A stretch of 64,000 bases of DNA from Adiantum capillus-veneris (Eukaryota; Streptophyta; Polypodiopsida; Polypodiales; Pteridaceae), in the NCBI GenBank assembly GCA_014529385.2, contig CM043942.1, forward strand, positions 52,026,274 through 52,090,273, given 5' to 3'. Shown piece by piece: positions 21,945 through 31,400 of the stretch (positions are counted from its first letter, which is position 1; each line of letters opens with the position of its first letter). Made by a program: the position numbers and the translations under genes. Under the pieces are notes generated by a model. It did not search any database. It saw nothing but the letters and a program-made list of their open reading frames with translations, and was not told where the DNA came from.

Positions 21945-24434
21945 ATGGCGGAGGAAGGGAAGCTCAAGATTGAGAAGTTCAACGGCAAAAACTACCAACA
22001 TTGGAAGATGCAGATTGAAGACTATCTCTACCAAAAGGACCTCTATTTGCCACTAGGCGGTCTTGCGAAGAAGCCCGCAACAATGGCAGATGAAGCATGG
22101 ATTGTCCTTGATCGAAATGCATTGGGAACAATCCGGTTAAGCTTGGCGTCAACGATGGCCTTCAATGTTTCGGAGATGAAGACCACGGAGGACTTGATGA
22201 AGTCACTTGACGACTTCTACGAGAAACCATCGGCATCCAATAAGGTATTTCTTATGAAGCGCTTGTTCAATCTAAAGATGGCAGAGAATGGTTCAGTTGC
22301 AGAACACTTAAATGACTTTAACACAAACATAAGTCAACTTCGATCAGTGAAAATCAATTTCGATGACGAAGTGCGAGCTCTCCTTATACTATCATCTCTA
22401 CTGGATAGTTGGGACAGCCTTGTGATGGCTGTAAGTAATTCTATCTCTGGCACAAATACTCTTAAGTTTGATGATGTTGTGGGTGTTCTCCTAAGCGAGG
22501 AAATGCAAAGGAGAAGCACAGGAGAATCATCAAGTGCTACACTATCAGTGGAAACAAGAGGAAGGCTTAAGGGGAGGTTCAAAAACCAAAAGGGTCGTGA
22601 TCGCTCAAGGCGGAGCAAGTCACGCACAAAGTCAATTCTTGAATGTTGGAACTGCAGCAAGAAGGGCCACGTCAAGAAGGATTGTTGGTCCAAGAAGAAG
22701 AAGGAGACAGAGTCTCAAGACAACAAGCCAACATTGGAGGCCAATGTGGCAGGTAAAGTAGAGCAAGATGCTCTAATTCTCTCATTAGACAATGTGTCTA
22801 ATTCCTGGATAGTAGATTCCGGGGCTTCATTCCATGCGACACCACACAAGCAACATTTCCAAGACTACACCAAAGGTAATTTTGGGTATGTATACTTGGG
22901 AGATGATGAAGCTTGTGAGATTGTCGGCAAAGGTACAGTTTCTGTCAAAACTGCTAACGGAAATGAATGGAAGCTTAAAGATGTTAGGCATGTTCCTTCT
23001 CTTCGCAAAAATTTGATCTCTACAGGACAATTGGACGATGAAGGTCACAACATTGCATTCGGAAACAAACGGTGGAAGATCTCAAAGGGATCTTTGGTGG
23101 TTGCCAAGGGTGAAAAAGTCGGTACACTTTACTTGTGTACTGTTAGCATGCAACCTTCAGCTTGTGCAACAACTACAGAAGTTGACAGTGCGGTGTGGCA
23201 CTACCGACTTGGGCATATGAGTGCCAAAGGAATGCAAATCCTTCAAACAAAGAAGCTTCTACCAGGTTTGAAAGAAGTGGACTTAGAGTTCTGTGAAGAT
23301 TGTGTTTATGGTAAACAAAAGAGGGTAAAATTTCAAAAATCAGGAAATGAAAGAAAAATTAAAAAACTTGAGTTGGTTCATTCTGATGTTTGGGGTCCTG
23401 CAAGTACACCATCACTTGGTGGCTCATTGTACTATGTAACATTCATAGACAATGCGACTAGAAAAACATGGGTTTATGTCATGAAGAATAAATCCGATGT
23501 ATTTTCCATATTTCAAAGGTGGAAAGCCTTTGTGGAGAATGAAACAGGTACCAAGGTTAAATGCCTCAGATCCGACAATGGAGGTGAATATTGCAGCCAA
23601 GCTTTTGAAAGCTTTTGTGCTCGCAATGAAATTCGGAGGCAAAGGACAACCCCAAGGACACCTCAACAAAATGGGATTTCGGAAAGGATGAACAGGACAA
23701 TCATGGAACGAGCACGAAGCATGCGGCTACATGCAGGCCTACCGCTTGAACTTTGGGCGGAAGCTGTAAGTACGTCTGTGTACTTAATCAATCGGTCACC
23801 CTCAACGGCATTGGATGGGGGAGTTCCAGAAGAGGCATGGACAGGTAAACCGGTGAATTATGCATTTCTCAAAGTGTTTGGGTGTGAGGCTTTCATGCAC
23901 ATAGATAGAAGCCTAAGATCAAAGCTAGATGCAAAGTCCAAAAAGTGTTTCTTCATTGGCTATGGAGAAGGAGACTTTGGGTATCGCCTATGGAATCCTG
24001 AAGATGGTAAAATCTTAAGGAGTAGGGATGTAATTTTTAACGAACAAAATATGTACAAAGATTACTTGGAAAGAAAACAAACAAAAGAAACAGGTGATGA
24101 GTACATGGAGCTTGAGGACGGTGAAGACTCAAGGACTGCAAACGGTGACAATGTGCAACAACGTCAACCAAATGAGGAGCCTCAACCTATTCCCCGAAGA
24201 TCTACAAGAGCAAGTAGACCTCCAAAAAGGTTTGTTCCTTCCTTCAACCATCTCTTGATCTCAGATTCTGGAGAGCCGGAATCATATAAAGAAGCTATGC
24301 AACATGAATCCAAAGAAGATGGACAAAGAGCATGCAAGTGGAGATGGACTCACTACATCACAACCAAACATGGGAGTTGGTTGAGTTGCCTAAAGGTAAG
24401 CGGGCACTTCAAAACAAATGGGTGTACAAGATAA
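21945..24434 (+). CDS. Gag-protease-integrase part of copia K polyprotein
   Basis: The ATG at 21945 opens MAEEGKLKIEKFNGKNY, a typical copia Gag start. Residues about 50-190 hold the Gag helical domain. CWNCSKKGHVKKDC at about 234-247 is an intact C-x2-C-x4-H-x4-C knuckle. WIVDSGASFH (Asp about 291) is the protease. The integrase zinc site is HYRLGH and CEDCVYGK (about 420-453). The DDE residues lie in HSDVWGP (about 480), LRSDNGGEY (about 544) and NGISERMNRT (about 580). After SYKEAMQHESKE the frame is wrong: a one-base deletion near 24316-24320 sends translation to a false end at 24434, while RT continues in another frame. Gag forms particles, protease processes, integrase inserts cDNA. Confidence 0.95.
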   Translation: MAEEGKLKIEKFNGKNYQHWKMQIEDYLYQKDLYLPLGGLAKKPATMADEAWIVLDRNALGTIRLSLASTMAFNVSEMKTTEDLMKSLDDFYEKPSASNKVFLMKRLFNLKMAENGSVAEHLNDFNTNISQLRSVKINFDDEVRALLILSSLLDSWDSLVMAVSNSISGTNTLKFDDVVGVLLSEEMQRRSTGESSSATLSVETRGRLKGRFKNQKGRDRSRRSKSRTKSILECWNCSKKGHVKKDCWSKKKKETESQDNKPTLEANVAGKVEQDALILSLDNVSNSWIVDSGASFHATPHKQHFQDYTKGNFGYVYLGDDEACEIVGKGTVSVKTANGNEWKLKDVRHVPSLRKNLISTGQLDDEGHNIAFGNKRWKISKGSLVVAKGEKVGTLYLCTVSMQPSACATTTEVDSAVWHYRLGHMSAKGMQILQTKKLLPGLKEVDLEFCEDCVYGKQKRVKFQKSGNERKIKKLELVHSDVWGPASTPSLGGSLYYVTFIDNATRKTWVYVMKNKSDVFSIFQRWKAFVENETGTKVKCLRSDNGGEYCSQAFESFCARNEIRRQRTTPRTPQQNGISERMNRTIMERARSMRLHAGLPLELWAEAVSTSVYLINRSPSTALDGGVPEEAWTGKPVNYAFLKVFGCEAFMHIDRSLRSKLDAKSKKCFFIGYGEGDFGYRLWNPEDGKILRSRDVIFNEQNMYKDYLERKQTKETGDEYMELEDGEDSRTANGDNVQQRQPNEEPQPIPRRSTRASRPPKRFVPSFNHLLISDSGEPESYKEAMQHESKEDGQRACKWRWTHYITTKHGSWLSCLKVSGHFKTNGCTR

Positions 24435-25825
24435 AGGAAGAAGAAGGTGGGAAGAAAAGGTACAAGTCTAGGCTTGTGGTAAAAGTTTTTTCTCAAAAGA
24501 AAGGTATTGACTTCAATGAAATATTTTCTCCTATTGTAAAAATGAACTCAATTAGGCTTGTCTTAAGCCTTGTGGCTGCTCATGATTTAAATCTTGAGCA
24601 AATGGATGTAAATACGGCATTCCCTCATGGTGACTTAGAGGAGGAAATCTACATGCTTCAACCAAAGGGGTATGAAGTAAAAGGTAAGGAGAAAATGGTT
24701 TGCAGATTAAAGAAGAGCTTGTATGGTTTAAAGCAAGCATCAAGACAATGGTACTTGAAGTTTGATCGATGGATGTTGGATCATGGATTCACAAGATGCA
24801 ACTCGGATCACTGCGTCTACACGAAGAATTTGGGAGATGGGAAATTCATCATCCTAATGTTGTATGTTGATGACATGTTGATTGCAAGTGCTAACATGCA
24901 GGACATTAAAGACCTAAAAGAGGAGCTGTCCAAATATTTTTCAATGAAAGATTTAGGTGCTGCAAAGAGGATACTTGGTATGAAAATATCAAGGGACAGG
25001 ACGAAGAAAACAATAAAGCTATCTCAAGAAGATTACATCAAGAAGGTACTAGAAACGTTTGCAATGCAAAATGCAAAACCAGTTTCTACACCTTTGGCTG
25101 GTCATTTTAAACTAACGAAAGATATGTGTCCAAAGACACAAGAGGAGATAGCCTATATGTCTAAAGTTCCATATGCTGCAGCGGTAGGTTCTCTAATGTA
25201 TGCTATGGTCTGGACAAGGCCAGACATTGCACATGCAGTGGGAGTTGTGAGTAGGTTCATGGACAACCCAGGTAAAGAGCATTGGCAAGCTGTGAAGTGG
25301 ATACTTAGGTATCTAAAAGGGACAACAACAAATGCTTTGTATTTTGGAGGAACTGATATTTTTCTAGAAGGGTATGCTGATGCAGATATGGCAGGTGACA
25401 AAGATACTCGAAGGAGCACTACTGGCTATGTGTTCATGGTTGGAGGCATAGCAGTAAGCTGGGCTTCAAAGCTGCAGAAAGTGGTTTCACTTTCTACCAC
25501 GGAAGCAGAGTATGTAGCAATGACGGAGGCAAGCAAAGAAATTCTATGGCTTCACAGATTCTTAGAAGAGCTTGGATTCAAACAAGACAATTGTGTCTTG
25601 TACAGTGATAGCCAAAGCGCTATCCATCTTGCGAAGAACTCAGCCTTTCATTCAAGGACAAAGCACATTGAGATGAGATATCACTTCATACGCACTCTTT
25701 TGGAAGAGGGACAGCTAAAGCTAGGAAAGGTGCATACGAGTGAAAATCCTGCAGACATGTTTACAAAGGTGGTCAACAAGGAGAAGTTGAGCTTTTGCTC
25801 ATCTTCAATCGGCATTCAAGAATAA
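24332..25825 (+). CDS. RT-RNase H part of copia K polyprotein
   Basis: This 497-codon frame is the continuation of the polyprotein after the 24316-24320 frameshift; its first ATG is internal. RT motifs are TWELVELPKGKRALQNKWV, SPIVKMNSIRLVLSL, EQMDVNTAFPHGDLEE, SLYGLKQASRQWY and the catalytic YVDDMLIA at about residues 178-185. RNase H shows GYADADMAGD, STTEAEYVA and LYSDSQSAIHLAKN, and the end has HTSENPADMFTKVV. All key acids are present, so the enzyme would probably work if the frame were open. Confidence 0.95.
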   Translation: MQVEMDSLHHNQTWELVELPKGKRALQNKWVYKIKEEEGGKKRYKSRLVVKVFSQKKGIDFNEIFSPIVKMNSIRLVLSLVAAHDLNLEQMDVNTAFPHGDLEEEIYMLQPKGYEVKGKEKMVCRLKKSLYGLKQASRQWYLKFDRWMLDHGFTRCNSDHCVYTKNLGDGKFIILMLYVDDMLIASANMQDIKDLKEELSKYFSMKDLGAAKRILGMKISRDRTKKTIKLSQEDYIKKVLETFAMQNAKPVSTPLAGHFKLTKDMCPKTQEEIAYMSKVPYAAAVGSLMYAMVWTRPDIAHAVGVVSRFMDNPGKEHWQAVKWILRYLKGTTTNALYFGGTDIFLEGYADADMAGDKDTRRSTTGYVFMVGGIAVSWASKLQKVVSLSTTEAEYVAMTEASKEILWLHRFLEELGFKQDNCVLYSDSQSAIHLAKNSAFHSRTKHIEMRYHFIRTLLEEGQLKLGKVHTSENPADMFTKVVNKEKLSFCSSSIGIQE

Positions 25826-25887
25826 GAAGCCAGAATGGAAAGCAGTCACACAGGTTTGGTTTGGAGATCAGTCTCCAAGTGGGAGAT

Positions 25888-26575
25888 TGTTAAGTATGGA
25901 GCCTGATTTACCCTTGTAATTTTCTGTGGTAAAAGCGCACATTTGTAAGGCCCCCATTATGAGGAGAAGCCATCGTGCGTGAAGGAAAATCACTCACCGG
26001 AAACCAAAATTTTCACGGACAAGAATCAGGAGCAACTTTAAAGGCCTCGGGGGCGGAGGCCCCCGAGACTTTTTTTCGCCGGAATATTATGGCCGGACGG
26101 CGGCCGGAAAGTGGTCGGAAAACAACCGGTCGGTTGGCCGGTGGCCGGTGGCCGGTAGTCAATGGCCGATGGCCGGTGGTCGGAAGTCAATGGCCGGTGG
26201 CCGGTGGTCGGAAGTCAATGGCCGGTGGCCGGTGGCCAAATTCAAAGGCGGACTTGTCTTCTCAAGGGCGGCCACACATGGGCGGATTGGAGGGTCCGAT
26301 TTGGACTTATTCGCACAAGGGCGGCTACACATGGCTGTCTCTCATAAGAGAGGGCAGCCCTTTTGGCCTATAAAAGGAGGCCATTTCTACACACATTTCA
26401 TAGTGTGAAGTTGATGCAACAAGGTGAGTGTGAGGTGGTGAGAGTGAAGTAAGGCGGGAGCTCCATTAAGGGTATAATCCCTTTGTAAACTACTTCTTGT
26501 TTTGAAGTACTAAAGCCATTGAGTGGCTGCTTTCCCGTGGATGTAGCCCACATTGGGTGAACCACGTATATCGTG

Positions 26576-26652
<77 letters not shown>

Positions 26653-26736
26653 CTATAATCTCGTGTATATAAATCTGTCTCTCTCCATTAAGTAATCTAC
26701 TCAATTATCTATTTAGCTACGTCTTATTTCCTAACA
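25888..26736 (+). repeat. 3' LTR of copia K with polypurine tract
   Basis: AAGTGGGAGAT (25877-25887) just before the LTR is the polypurine tract. The LTR is 849 bp. Compared with the 5' copy it has an extra hairpin segment (26048-26080), more repeat units near 26120-26235 and a longer CT tract ((CT)35, 26580-26649). A TATA box lies at 26369. Confidence 0.95.
26105..26240 (+). repeat. GGCCGGTGG tandem repeats in LTR of copia K
   Basis: Units of about 28-35 bp built from GGTCGGAAGTCAATGGCC and GGCCGGTGG repeat about three times. The 5' LTR has a shorter, partly diverged version at 21285-21385. They lie about 130-270 bp upstream of the TATA box. Confidence 0.85.
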
Positions 26737-27441
26737 CCAAGTGTTTTGGTCTGGGGCTGGCGGTAGGTTCTCAGTCATACCAATAGCATGGTATGCTATG
26801 CGTGTTAACACTTCAAGTGCACCTAAATATGTGATCTTTCCTTCTTTTTTAGTAATTTTGAGTGTGGTCAACACGTATTGTGCATGATCGATAGGTTGCT
26901 TGGCCGTCGACTTCAATACCTGCGGGAAGGTAATCGCCACTGCATGGTTAGGTTTAGTGTACCTCGGCGGTTTCTTTGCCAAGAAATGGAAGTGTTGATG
27001 GTATAAACGCGCCGGGTATTCCACCTGTCTCTCGATAAGTTCAACAAATGTAGCAACCACAGTGTCTTTACTGAAAGTGTCGGCTGTTTTTCTGTCTCTT
27101 GCCCGCATCATCATTCCTTTAGTGGGCAGCTTCAAGGCTTCAGCCACTATCTCTTTAGTGATTGACACTTCCACTTTCTAGCCATGTTGGTCAGTGATTT
27201 GAGCAGTGCCATCCTCTTTAATGGTTGACAATAATTCATATGCTTTCTAGAAGTCTATTCCACATGGTTCTTGGTCGTAAAACTCTTTTAGACCCAACCT
27301 TCTATTGGCTTCTTGAGTGTCTAGCTTACGTGCAACATCATATATGTCCTTTGGTAGCATTTGTATCTCCACTTGATGTCCTTCTTCACTCTTATATCTG
27401 CCGATGAATACTATTGTGTTGCCGTCTTCAAGTTGTTCCTT
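26737..27441 (-). pseudogene. Gene X1, N-terminal globular part
   Basis: On the minus strand from 27441: EQLEDGNTIVFIGRYKSEEG, MLPKDIYDVARKLDTQEANR, EFYDQEPCGIDF, then TAG, and ELLSTIKEDGTAQITDQHG, TAG, SITKEIVAEALKLPTKGMMM. It goes on with YHQHFHFLAKKPPRYTKPN and LGALEVLTRIAYHAIGM and ends at the copia K duplication. X2 at 50.2-51.4 kb has the same order and most of the same residues, with no stop at the two TAG positions, so these are nonsense changes in X1. The gene is cut at 27441 by gypsy C, whose TCCTT duplication flanks it. No known domain could be assigned. Confidence 0.75.
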
Positions 27442-27676
27442 TGTGCGCTCAAGGCCGCACTGTCGAAGCAAGGACCTTGCCTAACACTGTGTGCGATCCA
27501 TAGACGGCTCCAAGCACACAACTAGATTAACTAGTAAGCTCAAAAGAGGGCAATGGTGTGTAACTCACCGCTCTATGCTCCTGTCGTGGAGGATTCCTTG
27601 CCGCGAAGAAGAAGGAGACGTCACTATGTCGTGCTCAACCGCTTCACCGCCGTCGTGCCGCTGCAATGCTCGATCG

Positions 27677-27720
<44 letters not shown>

Positions 27721-28037
27721 TACACACACACACACAAGGAGGTGAAGAAGAAGAAGATGGAGATGGAGATGGAGCAAGAGCACTCTTCTATTGCAAAAAT
27801 GAGAGAATGAGTGAATTATAGGTTTAGTTGGCTTTTATATGAGCTCACCCATTCACACTTGGGCGCCCATACTTAGCCAACTAATCCCTTGAATGTCCCA
27901 GTTAGAGTGCGCCTCTCATCGGCGATCACTCTTACCCTTTTCCTATTGGTCCGACAAGCCCGGTACCTGACTCTACCAAATACATAATACACGTCCGTCG
28001 TAGGTGATGGGGTGTCCGTAAGCCATGAGGGTTAACA
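27442..28037 (-). repeat. 3' LTR of element C
   Basis: The LTR is 596 bp. It matches 40500-41168 except for a shorter CT/CA tract (27679-27737). On the minus strand it starts TGTTAACC, directly after the purine tract at 28038-28053. Confidence 0.93.
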
Positions 28038-28053
28038 TGCCCTCCTTCCTGAT

Positions 28054-29409
28054 GTAGATTCCGTCCTCAGAAGCTATTGAGTTGAAGCTCGTTCGTCGAG
28101 GTGGAAGAGCATTTGAGATGAATGTCCTTAGGGGTCTTCAGTCACTGCAAAATCAAACAACATTGACACAGTAATTGCATTCTCATAAGTGATTAAAAAG
28201 TATATGCAGTTTTAGGTAGACAAATTGATCGGTAAAAGAATTTCAAACAATTTGTCAGCAATGAACATTAAATTGAATGTAATCAAATGCATAAACAGAT
28301 GTAAAGGTAAAAAATTAAACAAGTCTGGGGTCGCTAATTTGACGGTCGAAAGGCACTAGAGATCGAATATTAATACCATGGTTAAGCTTCTTAATTTTCT
28401 GTGGTCAATTAAGTTGTTTAATCGCGAGAGCCAAGTATTCATGTTCGAGGGCTGACTAGAGGCTATATCTAGAAGACCTTGTAGTTAAGCTACCATAAAA
28501 GGAATCTCTCATGAAATCATCGCCTGACTGATTACTTTTTCTTTGACCCCCCAAAGTCTTTTCATTGTGATTCAATTTGATGTGTGTGCTTATTTTGTAT
28601 GCCTTGGGTTTTTTTCTTTTCAAGGAAAAGCGCCCACACTGGGAACCTCTAGGGCTCTAGTACCATAGGCAATACATGTGAGTGAAGTACCAAATCAAGC
28701 TGAGATTTCTCTTCCAGCTTAAGATTTTACAATGTGGCACTTTGATTTTTTGTTTGTTCATTTTCAAAATTTTAATTTTGTAACTTTGGGGGGTCATACA
28801 ACACTGATACACCTCCCCAGGCTCATCACACTAGTTAACTCCCTTTATAATACTTAAGCTAAAGGTCAATAGGGTCAAGCCCACTAGAAAGCCCTAGTAC
28901 ATTTCACACAATGCTGCCTAAATCGGATTAAGAACCTAAGTAGCCATTGATTATTAGGAAGGCATTCCCCATGGTATTAAGAGAAGATTTCTAACACCTA
29001 ACTTGGCCAAACTAGCTTAGTCGGACTGCTTGATTTTTAAACCTAGACAAGTGATTATGACAAAAAATTACATTGAATTAAATGTTTGATACTAAGCAAA
29101 TGCGGTGAATATTAGGCTACCAATCACAATTAAAGTAGACAATCATAGATGCAAAAAAGATAAGGGGCAATGCTAATGGACAAGAAACACCTGCTTGTGT
29201 CGATGGTCGCGCTTGATTTGAAGAGTGAGTCGAGATAAAGATTCCATGAAGGTCCAAATCCTATCAATAGCAACACGTTCCTGTACACACTAGGAAACAA
29301 AAGGAATACCTCCAGGAGGCACATCAGTGGGAAAAGGTACCAACACTTATTGAACACAACAAAAAACATAAGGAACCCTAACCTAATTATTTGCACTCCC
29401 CCTAGAGAG
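28054..29409 (-). other. Non-coding 3' region of element C
   Basis: No convincing coding frame or RNA gene is seen on either strand. AT-rich, no clear repeats. By position it is the untranslated stretch between the extra ORFs and the 3' LTR. Confidence 0.5.
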
Positions 29410-29832
29410 TCAAGGGAATAGGATATTGTAGAGGTTGGGGGGAAACCCTAAGGCTAAACCCCTATCCTCGTCGTCGAGATAAACAAAGTCATCATCCATG
29501 AGACCATATGTGCCATCCGTGTAGTCGTGTAAATTTTCTTCTTCATCATAGGTGCCCATGTTTACTAAGAAGGTCACTAGACGCCTATAGTCATCTTGGT
29601 CAAAAGGGTAGGCTTGTGCAATGGGAGAAACGCTCTCTACTAAGTATGGATCAGACGTGGTCAAGAGACGTATCAGCCATTCTAACTCCTCAAAATTCCT
29701 CTCACATGCTAGCGTACCTATCAAATCCCATTCACATGCAAGCACTGGAAAGACCATGTGAAATATTTGTGAAAAGTAACGAGGGTACCTCTCACCCAAG
29801 GCAGGAGTGGATGACTCTAGCGTACTAGCCAT
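29410..29832 (-). CDS. Acidic ORF of unknown function in 3' part of element C
   Basis: The ATG at 29832-29830 gives MASTLESSTPALGERYPRYF, about 140 codons without a stop. The middle is hydrophobic-aromatic (FHMVFPVLACEWDLIGTLAC) and then EELEWLIRLLTTSDPYLVES. The C-terminal half is very acidic (YDEEENLHDY, DDDFVYLDDEDRG). I see no zinc, protease, polymerase or membrane signature. It lies on the element's sense strand between integrase and the 3' LTR, where some plant gypsy elements carry extra ORFs. The open length in an element full of stops suggests it was a real gene. Function unknown. Confidence 0.55.
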   Translation of the reverse strand: MASTLESSTPALGERYPRYFSQIFHMVFPVLACEWDLIGTLACERNFEELEWLIRLLTTSDPYLVESVSPIAQAYPFDQDDYRRLVTFLVNMGTYDEEENLHDYTDGTYGLMDDDFVYLDDEDRGLALGFPPNLYNILFP

Positions 29833-30078
29833 ATCTGTACACACAAATAGATGATGGTTAGAGTGAAAATATTACAAGGGTCGTGTTCTTGTGCATAATT
29901 TGTTTTTATGATTTGTATTATGGCTCTTGCTCTTTTACTTTTTTATCTTGTTTTTGTGAGTATAAGGCTTTATATATACATTCCCTAAGATTGGAGATTA
30001 AGAGGTCAGGGAGAAAGGTTGAGAGGGAAGCAAGTGAATGATGGATGTCCACAAACACTCCCCCCTTCCTTGGGTAGA

Positions 30079-30900
30079 TCATACCGTTTGAAATGATGTC
30101 GTCACCCTTTGAAACCAATTGTTCCAGTTGGTAATAGGTGAGGATTTTTGCCAGTAGTTTTCTATTACCCTAGGTGCCTCATCAAGTTGCAAGGGTGGTA
30201 AGGTACTCTCCCAGGATCGAACTTGAAGTGGTTCATCAGGTGATTCTTGAACACTGGGAGGTGTGGATTCTTTTGTAGCTTCATGGAGGTCCACTACTAT
30301 AGATGGAGGCTGTGTAGAAGCTTTTATTTCTATGGATGTATTACATGAGGAGCTAGAAGCTTCATGGAACTCCCCCCTTCCTGAGCTAGGTGGAATAAAT
30401 TGGTTTTGCCTTGGAGCCCAAACTAGCTATGGACTAGGTGTGTAGCATTCTGTGATCTTTCCCTTCCCACGGTCTGCCATTGGCTTTAGTATTACACTGT
30501 TTGATTCATATGGGTTTGTTGTCGATAGGGAAGGACACATTTTACGTTTAGGTACCCAAATTTGCTCATTTCCATCATAGTAGCCTTGGGCTTCTAATAG
30601 TTGTTTTGGAATCCATCGTGATTTGGTCTTGACGCTCCTAGGGCGCGCTCTTGGTTTTTCCGGGAAATCTTTTCTTGGAATGGATGGGAGGGTTGAGGTA
30701 GTTGGAAGTAAGGCCTTGGGGACCCATTGATATGTACTCTTAGGTCGTGCAGGTTGAGTACTTGCAATATTACTGCTTGCTGCAACTACAAGTGTTGAAG
30801 TGTTAGGTTCATGGGTAGCCGGCAAAGATGACTTAACCACCTTGGCTTGTGAATGTTGGCTATCCTTCAACTTTGCTAGACTTGCAACGTAGGTGACTTT
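30079..30900 (-). pseudogene. Trp-x-Pro-Lys-rich ORF in 3' part of element C
   Basis: One frame runs from about 30900 down to 30079 with a single stop at 30427. It carries three related motifs: YQWVPKALL, SRWIPKQLLEAQGYY and QIWVPKRKM, in a Pro/Ser/Lys-rich background. Near the end it has VIENYWQKSSP and NWNNWFQRVTTSF. It follows the second protease-like domain after a frameshift near 30876. The repeated W-[VI]-P-K motif suggests a binding repeat, but I know no function. Confidence 0.5.
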
Positions 30901-31327
30901 TCTTGAATGATAGGGGTAAGAGTCGGTGGTCGCGTCGTGACATTACCAGTATCCCAATCAATAGTGCATTTGGTTGCCAACATCCACGTGCATCCCAGGT
31001 TTACGTTGCCTTCCATAGCTCCTGCGGGCATGACTAGAAACCTCTGCACTATGCTTCCATTGTCATAGACAACAGGGGTCTGAAGGACTCCAAGAATAGC
31101 AGTTTTCTTTTTATTAATTCCCTTGACTTGCATCGTACTCGGGGATAGGGTCGGTTTCCCTAATTGACACCAAACTCCATAGGATAACAAATTGTGTTTA
31201 GCTCCCGTATCTAATAAGGCATTGTATAGTACTTTCCCATAGGGGCTATTTAGCTCAATTGGGTATCGTAGGGGTGGCTCAGATTCTAATGAGTCGTCAT
31301 CTGTGTCCTCGAAAAATGCTTGCGTGA
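30876..31327 (-). pseudogene. Second retropepsin-like domain of element C, downstream of integrase
   Basis: In the same frame as pol, after TAA at 31403-31401 and a TGA about 70 bp further on, the minus strand reads ITQAFFEDTDDD, then NALLDTGAKHNLLSYGVW with the D-T-G-A active-site loop, then TAILGVLQTPVVYDNG and NLGCTWMLATKCTIDWDTG. The order DTGA, ILG, L-G-x-x-W and IDW is that of a complete retropepsin. The element already has a normal protease upstream of RT (DGGAG at about 35.5 kb). A second copy after integrase is unusual. It may be a separate polyprotein module read by stop suppression, or a relic of duplication or capture. Confidence 0.7.
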
Positions 31328-31400
31328 TTCCCAGATTAGCCTCTCATTGGCGTCTAAGACGTTGTTGTCGTTCTCGAGCCTCAACTCTTGCTTGGATTTT

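Larger units (their letters stand above)
21071..26736 (+). mobile_element. Ty1/copia element K, nearly intact (Tork-like)
   Basis: LTRs at 21071-21871 and 25888-26736 start TGTTAAG and end CTAACA. They are flanked by the perfect 5-bp duplication CCAAG (21066-21070, 26737-26741). Inside come an initiator-Met primer site, gag, protease, integrase, RT and RNase H, in the copia order with integrase before RT. The LTRs are nearly identical apart from indels, so the insertion is recent. One single-base frameshift between integrase and RT is the only clear coding defect. It sits in minus-strand gene X1 in opposite orientation. The Tork-clade label rests on Gag and protease wording that I recall. Confidence 0.95.

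Noticed and set aside
29410-31330. Env-like gene in element C
   Set aside because: No signal peptide, transmembrane segment or glycosylation pattern is evident in the extra ORFs.
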